The notes beneath the pieces were generated by a model. It ran no database searches, was not told the DNA's origin, and worked only from the letters and a program-made list of their open reading frames with translations. Made by a program: the position numbers and the translations under genes. Source: Pseudomonas sp. GD03944 (GTDB lineage: Bacteria; Pseudomonadota; Gammaproteobacteria; Pseudomonadales; Pseudomonadaceae). From it: a stretch of DNA of 64,000 bases. The DNA lies in NCBI RefSeq assembly GCF_029839275.1, contig NZ_JAOCAH010000004.1, positions 124,001-188,000 on the forward strand, read 5' to 3'. Of this stretch, positions 1 to 10,113 are shown piece by piece; position 1 is the stretch's first letter; each line of letters starts with the position of its first letter.

Positions 1-1
1 C

Positions 2-910
2 CAGGGCCGCGCGGCGGTCTCCAGCTTCCTGTTCAAGCGTGGCCTGTTCCTGGTGGTGCTGGAGCTGACCCTGGTCAACTTCGCCTGGACCTTCCAGTTC
101 CCGCCCAGCGTGATCTACCTGCAGGTGATCTGGGCCATCGGCCTGAGCATGCTGGCGCTATCCGCCCTGGTCTGGTTGCCGCGCGTGGCGCTGGCCGTGC
201 TCGGCCTGGTGCTGGTCGCCGGACACAATCTGCTCGATGGTCTGCACTTCCCGCTGGACTCCTGGCTGCATGCGCCCTGGGCCGTGCTGCATGACCGCGG
301 CTGGATCGAGGTTTTGGAGGGGCTGCGCCTGCGCACCTCCTACCCGGTGCTACCGTGGATTGGCGTGATCGCCCTCGGCTATGCCATGGGGCCCTGGTTC
401 GCCCGGGGCAGCGATGCCCAGCAGCGTCGCCGCTACCTGATCAGCACTGGCGTGGGCGCGCTGGTCGGGTTCGGGGTGCTGCGCCTGCTCAACGGCTATG
501 GCGAGAAACCTTGGTTCAGCGGTGACACCGCGGTGCAGACCCTGATGAGTTTCTTCAACATCACCAAATACCCGCCGTCGCTACTGTTCCTGGCGCTGAC
601 CCTGGGGATCGGTGTCCTGCTGCTGGTGCTGTTCGAGCGCCGCAACGAAGGCCGGTGGGTGCGCTGGCTGGCGGTATTCGGTGCCGCGCCGATGTTCTTC
701 TACCTGCTGCACCTCTATGTATTGAAGGTGCTGTACCTGATCGCGGTGGCGATCTGGGGCACCAACCAGGGGCAGTACTTCGGTTTCGATGGGCTCTGGA
801 GCGTATGGCTGGGGGCAGTGCTGCTGTCGGTGGCGCTGTACCTGCCGGTGCGCTGGTTCGCCCGCCTAAAGGCTCGGCGCCGTGACATCGCCTGGCTCAA
901 GTACTTGTAG
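2..910 (+). CDS. DUF1624 / heparan-alpha-glucosaminide acetyltransferase-like membrane protein, 3' part
   Basis: The frame is open from the window edge, so the true start lies upstream. The visible part encodes about 302 residues with a run of hydrophobic segments (near LTLVNFAWTF, LALAVLGLVLVAG, IGVIALGYAMG, LLFLALTLGIGVLLLVLF, MFFYLLHLYVLKVLYLIAVA). It contains the NGYGEKPWF and NITKYPPSLLFL stretches that I associate with bacterial DUF1624 membrane proteins, which are related to acyltransferases. The substrate is unknown. The gene converges with betA; the 137 bases between them hold only an inverted REP pair, so no link to choline metabolism is implied. Confidence 0.8.
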   Translation, partial: QGRAAVSSFLFKRGLFLVVLELTLVNFAWTFQFPPSVIYLQVIWAIGLSMLALSALVWLPRVALAVLGLVLVAGHNLLDGLHFPLDSWLHAPWAVLHDRGWIEVLEGLRLRTSYPVLPWIGVIALGYAMGPWFARGSDAQQRRRYLISTGVGALVGFGVLRLLNGYGEKPWFSGDTAVQTLMSFFNITKYPPSLLFLALTLGIGVLLLVLFERRNEGRWVRWLAVFGAAPMFFYLLHLYVLKVLYLIAVAIWGTNQGQYFGFDGLWSVWLGAVLLSVALYLPVRWFARLKARRRDIAWLKYL

Positions 911-970
911 ATGAGGCACTGAATGGTGGACACGCTTCGCGGTGTCCACCCTACGGCGGGCTCAGGTTCT

Positions 971-1038
971 GTGGGAGGGGCTTTAGCCGCGACTGCTCCC
1001 ATGGGATCAAAAAAACTCGCGGCTGAAGCCCCTCCCAC
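971..1038. repeat. Inverted REP pair (GTGGGAGGGGCTT family)
   Basis: Two copies of a palindromic element, GTGGGAGGGGCTTTAGCCGC and its near-reverse complement, face each other between two convergent genes. The same element recurs at many intergenic sites in the window and is typical of Pseudomonas REP sequences. The hairpin may also help separate the converging transcripts. Confidence 0.85.
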
Positions 1039-1047
1039 GATTCTCCG

Positions 1048-2748
1048 TCAGGCCGCTGAATGCTGGTCGCGCAGCGCCGGTTTGCGCACCGGCGTATCGC
1101 CGGCCACATAGTAGGGCGCCGTGCTGCGCGGCAGCGCCTGACGGCCGCGGATACGGTCGGCGATTTTCTCGGCAATCATGATGGTGGTGGCGTTGAGGTT
1201 GCCGGTGATGATCTCCGGCATGATCGACGCATCCACCACCCGCAGGCCCTGCACGCCGTGCACCCGGCCCTGGCCGTCGACCACCGCCATGTCGTCTTCG
1301 CCCATCTTGCAGGAGCAGGACGGATGGAACGCGGTTTCCGCGTGTTCGCGAATAAAGGCATCCAGCTCAGCATCGCTCTGCACGTGGGCACCGGGGCTGA
1401 TCTCGCGGCCACGGTACGGGTCGAGCGCCGGCTGCGCCATGATCTCGCGGGTCAGGCGGATGCCGTCGCGAAATTCCTGCCAGTCCTGCTCATGGCTCAT
1501 GTAGTTGAAGAGGATGCTCGGGTGCTGGCGCGGATCCCTGGATTTCAGGTGCACACGGCCGCGGCTCGGTGAGCGCATCGAACCCACGTGGGCCTGGAAG
1601 CCGTGTTCGTTCACCGCGTTGCTGCCGTTGTAATTGATCGCCACCGGCAGGAAGTGGAACTGGATGTTGGGCCAGGCGAATTCCGGCCGGGTGCGGATGA
1701 AACCGCCGGCCTCGAACTGGTTGCTGGCGCCGATGCCGTGGCCGGTGAACAGCCATTGCGCGCCGATCCCCGGCTGGTTCAGCAGCTTCAGCGCCGGGTA
1801 CAGCGACACCGGTTGGGTGCACGCGTACTGTAGGTACATCTCCAGGTGGTCCTGCAGGTTGGCGCCGACGCCGGGCAGCTCATGCACCAGGTCGATGCCC
1901 AGGCTGCGGAGCAAATCGCCGGGGCCGACGCCGGAGCGTTGCAGGATCTGCGGCGAGGCGATGGCGCCAGCGCACAGCAGCACCTCGCGGCGGGCGTGAA
2001 CGGTGGTGGCGCTGTTCGCGCTGCCCACCAGGTAGGCGACGCCGCTGGCGCGCGTACCGTCGAACAGGATGCGGTCGGTGGTGGCGTGGGTGACGATGGT
2101 CAGGTTCGGCCGCTCCCGCGCCTGGTCCAGGTAGCCACGGGCGGTGCTGGCGCGGCGGCCTTCCGGGGTCACGGTGCGGTCCATCGGGCCGAAGCCTTCC
2201 TGCTGGTAGCCGTTGAGGTCTTCCGTGCGCGGGTAGCCGGCCTGCACGCCGGCCTCGACCATGGCATGGAACAGCGGGTTGTTGCCGGCCTTGGGCGTGG
2301 TCACGCTCACCGGGCCGTCGCCGCCGTGGTAGTCGTTGGGGCCGATGTCGCGGGTCTCGGCCTTGCGGAAATACGGCAGGCAATCGAGGTAACTCCAGTC
2401 TTCCAGGCCGGGTTGCTGCGCCCAGTTGTCGAAGTCCAGGGCGTTGCCGCGGATGTAGCACATGCCGTTGATCAGCGACGAGCCGCCCAGGCCCTTGCCG
2501 CGCCCGCATTCCATGCGGCGATTGTTCATGTGGGGCTCGGGGTCTGTCTCGTAGGCCCAGTTGTAGCGCCGGCCCTGCAGCGGAAAGGCCAGGGCGGCGG
2601 GCATCTGGGTGCGGAAGTCCAGGCGATAATCCGGGCCGCCGGCTTCGAGCAGCAGCACGCTGACGTTTGCGTCCTCGGTCAGGCGGGTCGCCAGCACGTT
2701 ACCGGCCGAGCCGGCACCGATGATGATGTAGTCGAATTCCTGAGGCAT
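1048..2748 (-). CDS. betA: Choline dehydrogenase BetA
   Basis: Membrane-associated GMC-family flavoprotein that oxidises choline to betaine aldehyde (and can go on to glycine betaine), passing electrons to the respiratory chain. The 566-residue product has the FAD-binding GAGSAG at residues 11-16, GMC signature regions ([24 protein letters not shown]) and the C-terminal HPSCSCKMG stretch whose histidine (about 475) is the expected catalytic base. The length is typical of BetA. The ATG is preceded by GGAGGAG. It is the last gene of betI-betB-betA; a degenerate REP pair fills the gap after betB. BetI control is expected through the operators upstream. Confidence 0.96.
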   Translation of the reverse strand: MPQEFDYIIIGAGSAGNVLATRLTEDANVSVLLLEAGGPDYRLDFRTQMPAALAFPLQGRRYNWAYETDPEPHMNNRRMECGRGKGLGGSSLINGMCYIRGNALDFDNWAQQPGLEDWSYLDCLPYFRKAETRDIGPNDYHGGDGPVSVTTPKAGNNPLFHAMVEAGVQAGYPRTEDLNGYQQEGFGPMDRTVTPEGRRASTARGYLDQARERPNLTIVTHATTDRILFDGTRASGVAYLVGSANSATTVHARREVLLCAGAIASPQILQRSGVGPGDLLRSLGIDLVHELPGVGANLQDHLEMYLQYACTQPVSLYPALKLLNQPGIGAQWLFTGHGIGASNQFEAGGFIRTRPEFAWPNIQFHFLPVAINYNGSNAVNEHGFQAHVGSMRSPSRGRVHLKSRDPRQHPSILFNYMSHEQDWQEFRDGIRLTREIMAQPALDPYRGREISPGAHVQSDAELDAFIREHAETAFHPSCSCKMGEDDMAVVDGQGRVHGVQGLRVVDASIMPEIITGNLNATTIMIAEKIADRIRGRQALPRSTAPYYVAGDTPVRKPALRDQHSAA

Positions 2749-2827
2749 GGCTCCTCCTGCTGCCCGGGTGCGACTCGGGGCATGGTGTGGCGGTCCCGGT
2801 CACTCCGGGCGGCGCGGTGGCGGGTTG

Positions 2828-2880
2828 TGTGGAAGGGGCTTCAGCTGCGATAGGGTTCGCTGCTGAAGCGCCTCCCACAA
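2828..2880. repeat. Degenerate inverted REP pair between betB and betA
   Basis: A GTGGAAGGGGCTTCAGCTGCGA copy faces GCTGAAGCGCCTCCCAC within the betB-betA spacer. It would form a hairpin in the mRNA, so it could uncouple betB and betA expression. It belongs to the same family as the element at 971. Confidence 0.75.
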
Positions 2881-2893
2881 GGCGGTGCGGGCG

Positions 2894-4366
<1,473 letters not shown>

Positions 4367-4416
4367 GGGCTGTCCTCTGGCAAGTGGTTTGGCTGAGAAC
4401 AGGCTATTTTATTTAT

Positions 4417-4434
4417 ATTGAACGATCAATCAAT
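4417..4434. promoter_or_regulatory. Probable BetI operator upstream of betB
   Basis: ATTGAACGATCAAT (4417-4430) is a palindrome with arms ATTGA/TCAAT, followed by CAAT. It closely matches the element before betI (5225-5238) and resembles the TTGA..TCAA boxes bound by BetI repressors, which release DNA on binding choline. Its place in the betI-betB spacer suggests an internal, choline-induced promoter. Confidence 0.7.
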
Positions 4435-4499
4435 AAAAACGACAGGGCGAACGCCAATCGCGACATGATCACCGTGGCCGGGGCTGTGGATAAGGCTGA

Positions 4500-4568
4500 A
4501 GAGCTCGGGGCTGAAGCCCCTCCTACAAGGGGCGCACACCCTCTTTGTGGGAGGCGCTTCAGCGGCGG
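4500..4568. repeat. Inverted REP pair between betI and betB
   Basis: GGGGCTGAAGCCCCTCCTACA and GTGGGAGGCGCTTCAGCGGC face each other just downstream of the betI stop. In the transcript they could form a hairpin that lowers read-through into betB, which fits with a separate operator at 4417. Confidence 0.75.
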
Positions 4569-4577
4569 CTGGGCGAC

Positions 4578-5171
4578 CTAGCTGCCTGCCTTGCCCAACT
4601 GCAGGTCCAGGTAGTCGTAGGCGATGCGCATCGCCTGCTGGGTGTCGAAGGCCTCGCCGGACAGCGCGCCGCGCAGCCACAGGCCGTCGATCAGCGCCGC
4701 CAGGCCACGGGCTGCAGCACGGGCCTGCTCGCGGGGCAGGGCGCGGACGAACTGCCCGCACAGGTTGGAATACAGGCGGTGGTCGTTGATCCGCTGCAGG
4801 CGCTGCAGCGAGGGCTGGTGCATGCTGGTGGCCCAGAACGCCAGCCAGGTCTTCATCGCCGGGCCGCTGACCTGGGTTTCATCGAAGTTGCCGTCGATGA
4901 TCGCGCGCAGGTGGGCCCGTGGCGTGTCTTCGCGCAGGGCGTTGCGCCGTGCACGCACGGCGTCGCTCAGGGCCTGCATCAGGTGGCGCATGGTGGCGTC
5001 GAGCAGGCCGTTCTTGTCCTGGAAGTAATGGCTGATGATGCCGTTGGACACGCCGGCGAGGCGCGCGATGTAGGCAATGCTGGCGTCGCTCATGCCGACC
5101 TGGTCGACCGCTTCGAGGGTGGCCGCGATCAATTGCGAACGGCGGATCGGCTGCATTCCGACCTTGGGCAT
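4578..5171 (-). CDS. betI: Choline-responsive TetR-family repressor BetI
   Basis: 197-residue TetR-type regulator. The N-terminal helix-turn-helix ([20 protein letters not shown], then [21 protein letters not shown]) matches BetI, and the C-terminal ligand domain shows [12 protein letters not shown]. BetI represses the bet operon and is relieved by choline. It is first in betI-betB-betA, with GGAGAG ahead of the ATG and an operator 54 bases upstream, so it is probably autoregulated. Confidence 0.95.
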   Translation of the reverse strand: MPKVGMQPIRRSQLIAATLEAVDQVGMSDASIAYIARLAGVSNGIISHYFQDKNGLLDATMRHLMQALSDAVRARRNALREDTPRAHLRAIIDGNFDETQVSGPAMKTWLAFWATSMHQPSLQRLQRINDHRLYSNLCGQFVRALPREQARAAARGLAALIDGLWLRGALSGEAFDTQQAMRIAYDYLDLQLGKAGS

Positions 5172-5224
5172 TTGTCTCTCCGTGGAGGCGGGGTTCCGGT
5201 TGCGCGCAGTCTAGGCCGATTTTT

Positions 5225-5238
5225 ATTGATCGATCAAT
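5225..5238. promoter_or_regulatory. Probable BetI operator upstream of betI
   Basis: ATTGATCGATCAAT is a perfect 14-base palindrome located 54 bases upstream of the betI start. It shares ATTGA-N4-TCAAT with the site before betB. The match between two sites in one operon supports an operator for BetI. Confidence 0.75.
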
Positions 5239-5285
5239 CAACCTGGCCAGGTGCGCAAATGCAGGCCACCTCCTTCACGGAAACG

Positions 5286-5311
5286 AAAAAGCGGGCCGAA
5301 GCCCGCTTTTT
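5286..5311 (-). terminator. Rho-independent terminator after the betaine-binding protein gene
   Basis: An 11-base perfect stem (AAAAAGCGGGC / GCCCGCTTTTT) with a CGAA loop. On the minus strand it ends in a T tract and lies 20 bases beyond the stop at 5331, closing the cbcV-cbcW-SBP-SBP unit before the betI promoter. Confidence 0.9.
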
Positions 5312-5330
5312 CAATCACGCAAACGGTGGC

Positions 5331-6191
5331 TTATTTCAGCCACTCGGCCACGCGATCCGGGTTCTTCGCGATCCAGTCCTTGGCCGCGTCTTCCGGCTTC
5401 ACGCCGTCGCGGATGGACAGCATCACCGCCCCCACTTCTTCGGCGCTCCAGGACAGTTTCTTCAGGAAGGCCGCGGCGTCAGGTGCCTTGGCTTCCAGGC
5501 CCGGGTTGGCCACGGTGTCGACGTGCTCGGCTTCACCGAAGACGTTTTTCGGGTCTTCCAGGAAGCGCAGCTTCCATTGGGCGAACATCCAGTGCGGAAT
5601 CCAGCCGGTCACCACGATCGGCTTCTTGGCCTTCTCGGCACGGGTCAGGGCGGTGGCCATGGCCGGGCCCGAACTCGGCATCAGCTTGATGCTCTTGAGG
5701 TCGTATTCCTTGATGGCGTCTTCGGTGCGGCGCATCACGCCGGCACCGGCGTCGATGCCGGTGATCTTGCCGTCGAAGTCCTTGGCGTATTTCTCCAGGT
5801 CGGCGATGGTCTTGGCTTCCACGTATTCCGGCACGATCAGGCCGATCTTGGCGCCGTCATAGTTGGTGCCCAGGACGGTGACCTTGTCCTTGAGCTTCTC
5901 GAAATATTCGCCGTGGGTGGCGGGCAGCCAGGCGGACAGGGTGGCGTCCAGGTCGCCGCGGGCCACGCCTTGCCACATGATGGCCGGCTCCACCGGCTGC
6001 AGGGTGACGTCATAGCCCAGCTTGGTCTTGAGGATTTCGCCGGCGACATGGGTCACGGCGACGCTGTCGTCCCAGCCGTTGACGTAGCCGATTTTCAGGG
6101 CAGGTTTGTCCGCTGCCATGGCGCCGGACATGCCCATGGCCAGAGCGGCGACGCCCAGGCTTTGCAGGCAGAGGGTTTTCAGGTTGCGCAT
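5331..6191 (-). CDS. Periplasmic glycine betaine-type substrate-binding protein (OpuAC/BetX-like)
   Basis: 286 residues with a signal peptide ending near GAMAA. The fold is OpuAC-type. The VNGWDDSVAVTHV, PAIMWQGVARGD and GWIPHWMFAQW stretches provide tryptophans of the kind that cage a trimethylammonium group. This sequence differs clearly from the three choline/carnitine-type proteins in the window and looks closest to glycine betaine/proline betaine binders (BetX type). The start is set at 6191 because GGAG lies nine bases upstream; the ATG 15 bases earlier lacks a ribosome site. It is last in the cbcVW unit and presumably feeds that permease. The exact ligand is inferred. Confidence 0.85.
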   Translation of the reverse strand: MRNLKTLCLQSLGVAALAMGMSGAMAADKPALKIGYVNGWDDSVAVTHVAGEILKTKLGYDVTLQPVEPAIMWQGVARGDLDATLSAWLPATHGEYFEKLKDKVTVLGTNYDGAKIGLIVPEYVEAKTIADLEKYAKDFDGKITGIDAGAGVMRRTEDAIKEYDLKSIKLMPSSGPAMATALTRAEKAKKPIVVTGWIPHWMFAQWKLRFLEDPKNVFGEAEHVDTVANPGLEAKAPDAAAFLKKLSWSAEEVGAVMLSIRDGVKPEDAAKDWIAKNPDRVAEWLK

Positions 6192-6344
6192 ACGTGTTTG
6201 CTCCATCAGTGAGTGGCAGTTCGAATTGTGTTACTGGCTCGTTCTGATTGCGGGCCTTGCGGTCGTCGGCGTGCGCTAGCAGGGAACATTCCCTGTGGCC
6301 GGTCCGCGAGGAAAGCCGGTGCATCGGTTGCGGCGGCTTTACCA

Positions 6345-6371
6345 GGCCCACCCGCCTGATGCGGGTGGGCC
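6345..6371. other. Intergenic hairpin inside the transporter operon
   Basis: GGCCCACCCGC and GCGGGTGGGCC form a perfect 11-base stem with a 5-base loop just downstream of the choline-binding protein stop (6389, minus strand). No T tract follows on the minus strand, so it looks more like an mRNA-stabilising or attenuating hairpin than a full terminator before the next binding-protein gene. Confidence 0.65.
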
Positions 6372-6388
6372 GGGTGGGTGACGGGCGA

Positions 6389-7333
6389 TTACAGCCCGAC
6401 GTGTTTCTTCACAGCGGCGACGCCGTCCTGGCCGTCATAGGTGGTGACGCCGGCCAGCCACTTGTCCAGGGCTGCCGGGTTGGCCTTGATCCAGCTCTTG
6501 GCCACGTCGACCGGGTCCTGTTTTTCCAGGACCTTCTCCATCAGCTGGCTTTCGATCTCGACGCTGAACTGCAGGTTGTTCAGCAGCTTGCCGACGTTGG
6601 CGCAACGTGCCTCGTAGTCCGGCGGTACCACGGTGTAGACCTTAGCGGCGCCGTAGTCCGGGCCGAACACGTCATCGCCGCCTGACAGGTAGGTGATGTC
6701 GAACTGGGTGTTCATCGGGTGCGGGGCCCAGCCGAGGAAGACCACCGGCTCCTTCTTGCGCACCGCGCGCTGCACCTGGACCAGCATGCCGGCCTCGCTG
6801 GACTCGACCATCTTGAAACCGCCGAGGCCGTACTGGTCACCCTTGATCATTTTCTCGATCAGCAGGTTGCCGTCGTTGCCCGGCTCGATGCCGTAGATCT
6901 TGGCGCCCAGCTGGTCCTTGAATTTGGCGATGTCCTGGAAGCTTTTCAGCCCGGCTTCGGCCGCGTAGGTCGGCACGGCCAGGGTGTACTTGGCGCCTTC
7001 GAGGTTGGCGGTCGGCAGCACCTTCACGCCGTTGTCCTTGAGGAATGGCTCGATGACCGCGTCCATGGACGGCGCCCAGTAGCCGAGGAAGACATCCACC
7101 TGGCCGCTCTTCACACCGGTGAAGGCGATCGGCACCGACGCCATGATCTTGCGCGGCTGGTAGCCCAGGCCTTCGGCCAGGGTCATGGCCACGCCGGTGG
7201 TGGCGGCGATGTCGGCCCAGCCGATTTCGGCGAAACGCACCTGCTTGCAGCTTTCCGGTTCCTGCGCCCACGCACCTTGCACCAGTGCGCAGGACAGCAG
7301 GCCGGCGCCCGCCATTGCTTTCAGTTTGTTCAT
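6389..7333 (-). CDS. choX: Periplasmic choline-type substrate-binding protein (ChoX/CbcX family)
   Basis: 314 residues with a signal peptide cleaved near GAWAQ. From memory, Sinorhizobium ChoX uses W43, D45, W90, Y119, N156 and W205. Counterparts here are GWAD (W39, D41), GYW (W86), KYTLAV (Y116), PGNDGN (N153) and GWAPHP (W202). The choline box therefore looks complete. It follows cbcW by 37 bases and is co-transcribed with it. A second member of this subfamily lies at 10114-11055. Which one corresponds to P. aeruginosa CbcX is not settled by sequence; position beside serine dehydratase favours the other one. Confidence 0.88.
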   Translation of the reverse strand: MNKLKAMAGAGLLSCALVQGAWAQEPESCKQVRFAEIGWADIAATTGVAMTLAEGLGYQPRKIMASVPIAFTGVKSGQVDVFLGYWAPSMDAVIEPFLKDNGVKVLPTANLEGAKYTLAVPTYAAEAGLKSFQDIAKFKDQLGAKIYGIEPGNDGNLLIEKMIKGDQYGLGGFKMVESSEAGMLVQVQRAVRKKEPVVFLGWAPHPMNTQFDITYLSGGDDVFGPDYGAAKVYTVVPPDYEARCANVGKLLNNLQFSVEIESQLMEKVLEKQDPVDVAKSWIKANPAALDKWLAGVTTYDGQDGVAAVKKHVGL

Positions 7334-7370
7334 TTACGACTCCCTGTGTCCGTGAAAAGTGAGCTGTTGC

Positions 7371-8252
7371 TTACTGCCGTTGCAGCTTCGCGCTCAGCCA
7401 GCCGAACAGACTGCTGCGGTTGGCGGGTTGCGGGGTGCCGAAACTTTCAGTGATGCGGTCGAGAATGATGGCCAGCAATACGACGGCCATGCCGCTCTCG
7501 AAGCCTAGACCGATATCGAGGCGTTGGATGCTCGCCAGTACGTCGTTGCCCAGGCCACCGGCGCCGACCATGGAGGCGATGATCACCATCGACAGGGCCA
7601 TCATGATGGTCTGGTTGACCCCGGCCATGATCGAGGGCATGGCGTTGGGCAGCTGGACCTTGAACAGGAGCTGGCGGCTGGTGCAGCCGAAGGATTGACC
7701 GGCTTCGACGATTTCCTTGTTGACCTGGCGGATGCCCAGGCTGGTCAGGCGCACCGCCGGTGGCATGGCGAAGATCACCGTGGCGATGATCCCCGGCACG
7801 CGGCCGAGGCCGAAGAGCATGGCCGCCGGGATCAGGTAGACGAACGCCGGCATGGTCTGCATGAAGTCGAGGATCGGGCGGATGATGGTCGCCACGCGCT
7901 CGCTCTTGGCCGCCCAGATGCCCAGCGGGATGCCCAGCAGCAGGCTGATCAGGGTGGCGGAGAAGGTCAGGCCCAGGGTGACCACGGTCTGTTCCCAGAA
8001 GCCGGTCATGACGATCAGGACGAACGACACCGCGGTGAAGATGGCGAAGCGCGCGCCGATGCGCCACAGGCCGAGGCCGACGAAGATGGCGATCAGCAGC
8101 CAGGCCGGCGGCAGCATCAGAATCTTCTCGATGGCCTCGGAGAAGCCGGCGACCACACTGCCGATGCTGTCGAAGGCACCGCTGTAGTTATCCAGCAGGT
8201 GCTGAACGACGTCGTTGACCCAGCTGCCCAGGTCGAGCTTCTTCTCACTCAT
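7371..8252 (-). CDS. cbcW: Quaternary-amine ABC transporter permease CbcW
   Basis: 293-residue inner-membrane protein with several transmembrane segments (AWLLIAIFVGLGLWRIG, AIFTAVSFVLIVMTGF, ALSMVIIASMVGAGG, GMAVVLLAIILDRI). It has the binding-protein-dependent permease EAA-like loop (EAGQSFGCTSRQLLFKVQLP). It forms the channel for choline, betaine and carnitine delivered by separate binding proteins. Its ATG overlaps the end of cbcV by eight bases, so the two are translationally coupled. Confidence 0.93.
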   Translation of the reverse strand: MSEKKLDLGSWVNDVVQHLLDNYSGAFDSIGSVVAGFSEAIEKILMLPPAWLLIAIFVGLGLWRIGARFAIFTAVSFVLIVMTGFWEQTVVTLGLTFSATLISLLLGIPLGIWAAKSERVATIIRPILDFMQTMPAFVYLIPAAMLFGLGRVPGIIATVIFAMPPAVRLTSLGIRQVNKEIVEAGQSFGCTSRQLLFKVQLPNAMPSIMAGVNQTIMMALSMVIIASMVGAGGLGNDVLASIQRLDIGLGFESGMAVVLLAIILDRITESFGTPQPANRSSLFGWLSAKLQRQ

Positions 8253-9450
8253 GGGATTCTCCCTGCAGGCGGGTCAACAGGCGGCCCTTGCTGATGGCGC
8301 CACAGTAGTGACCGTGCTGGTCGACCACCGGGATCGGCCCCTCGTTGTCCACCAGGCGACCGATGACCTGGTCCAGCGGCAGGTCTTCCGGCACCGGGTC
8401 GATGTGCTTGAGCACGTTCGGTTCCAGGCTGCAGGATTCGCCGCCTTCGACCAGCAGGGCGATCTTCTCCAGGCTGATGGAGCCCTGGAAGTTGTTCTGC
8501 TCGTCGACGATGAACGCGTAGTGCTTGTCCAGCGCCTGCAGCTCCTGGCAGACCTTCTGCGCGTCGGGGGCGCGGCCGTTGTGCACGTAGAGCGGCACGC
8601 TGTCGGCCATCAGCTGGCCGGCGGTGAGGTAGCGGCTGGTGTCGACGGTGTCGAAGAAGTTGCGCACGTAGTCGTTGGCCGGGTTGTCGATCAACTCCTG
8701 GGGCGTGCCGACCTGAATCAGCTTGCCGCCTTCCATGATGCCGATGCGGGTACCGATGCGCATGGCTTCCTCGATGTCGTGGGACACGAAGATGATGGTG
8801 CGGCGGTGGGTCTTCTGCAGCTCCAGCAACACGTCCTGCATCTCGCGGCGCTTGAGCGGGTCGAGGGCCGAGAAGGCCTCGTCCATGATGATCATCGAGG
8901 GGTCGACGGCCAGGGCGCGGGCCAGGCCGACACGCTGCTGCATGCCGCCGGACAGCTCATGGGGGAACTTGTGGGCGAAGGTGTCGAGGCCGACCTGCTT
9001 GAGGACTTCCATGGCGCGCTGTTCGCGCTCCTTGCGGCCCTTGCCGGCGACTTCGAGACCGAACGCGGCGTTGTCCAGCACCGTGCGCGAGGGCATCAGG
9101 GCGAAGGACTGGAAGACCATGCTCATGTCGCGGCGGCGCAGGTCGATCAACTGCGACTGCGGCAGCTTGGCCACGTTCTGGCCGTCGATGTAGACGTTGC
9201 CGGAGCTGGGCTCGACCAGGCGGTTGATCAAGCGGATGAGGGTGGATTTGCCTGAGCCGGAAAGGCCCATGAGGACGAAGATTTCGCCTTCTTCAACGCT
9301 GAACGACACATCGCTGACGCCGATCACTGCGCCTTTTTCGGCGAGGATCCTGTCTTTGCTCCAGCCTTGCTTGAGCAAATCGATGGCTTCTTGTGGCTGT
9401 GGGCCGAAAACCTTGTAGAGATTCTCGACGACGATTTTTCCAGACTGCAT
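8245..9450 (-). CDS. cbcV: Quaternary-amine ABC transporter ATPase CbcV
   Basis: 401 residues. The ATPase domain carries Walker A GLSGSGKST (62-70), the signature LSGGMQQR (166-173) and Walker B MIIMDEAFSALD. A C-terminal tandem CBS module starts near residue 275, as in OpuAA/ProV-type ATPases, and may sense ionic strength or a nucleotide. It is first in the unit cbcV-cbcW-SBP-SBP. The ATG is preceded by AAGGGGA. In P. aeruginosa, as I recall it, the order of the unit differs, with the binding-protein gene beside serine dehydratase. That position is held here by the separate gene at 10114. Confidence 0.94.
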   Translation of the reverse strand: MQSGKIVVENLYKVFGPQPQEAIDLLKQGWSKDRILAEKGAVIGVSDVSFSVEEGEIFVLMGLSGSGKSTLIRLINRLVEPSSGNVYIDGQNVAKLPQSQLIDLRRRDMSMVFQSFALMPSRTVLDNAAFGLEVAGKGRKEREQRAMEVLKQVGLDTFAHKFPHELSGGMQQRVGLARALAVDPSMIIMDEAFSALDPLKRREMQDVLLELQKTHRRTIIFVSHDIEEAMRIGTRIGIMEGGKLIQVGTPQELIDNPANDYVRNFFDTVDTSRYLTAGQLMADSVPLYVHNGRAPDAQKVCQELQALDKHYAFIVDEQNNFQGSISLEKIALLVEGGESCSLEPNVLKHIDPVPEDLPLDQVIGRLVDNEGPIPVVDQHGHYCGAISKGRLLTRLQGESHE

Positions 9451-10113
9451 GGGATTGTTCCCCTTCAGTAGACATCCAGACAGCTACACGGAACCCGCCG
9501 CGCGCCCGAAAGCGCTCGTCAGGTGATGCCGACTGTTCTTGCCTGTGTGGGTTTGCATGATTCCGAGGTTGGGACGGCGTTTCGCTTACATGCCAGCATG
9601 GGACACTCGGGCACCGCACAGGTTGCGCGCCGCGTGCAAAGAGAGCACAGGGCGTTACCTGAACGAGTGGATGAGTGAAACCTGCTATGCCGTGTTGCAA
9701 ACCGCTTTCCGAACCCTCTGGCAGTTACGAAGCCCAATCCTTTGGGGTTTCACACCTCATTCCCGAGATGTGCGTACATCCGAAATTTCTTGTTGGGCTG
9801 GCGCCCGTCTGGGGGATGCCAGCGCTTATCTGTTCTTCGGTCCAGAGCGGTGGAGCTCCGGTCTGTCATCCCCGGTTCAGGGCGACAGCGACGAAATCGG
9901 CTGACTCAACGATATAGCCTTCCAGTCGGCGCAATTGTCGGTTTACGACTCTGACGTGTTGGGCGACGACATGGGGCTGATCTAAAAAAACCATAACAGA
10001 TTAGTTCGGCCCTTGGCCAAGCCTGGAGGCCACGAACGGCGCGGTTTTCAGCCGTTGCCCGGCGCGCAGGCAAGGTACGCCGGGGGCTGTGGCGAATTGA
10101 AAAAAAATGAAAT
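9451..10113. other. 663-base region without a convincing gene
   Basis: This gap lies between cbcV and the orphan binding-protein gene. It should contain the cbcV promoter. Overlapping short frames occur on both strands but have no family resemblance, no ribosome sites and mutually inconsistent codon use. No T-tract hairpin or repeat stands out. Base composition is somewhat lower in GC than the flanking genes. Confidence 0.6.

Noticed and set aside
9519..9954. Short overlapping frames in the gap upstream of cbcV
   Set aside because: Several frames overlap on both strands with no start signals or family resemblance; the GC pattern does not favour any frame.
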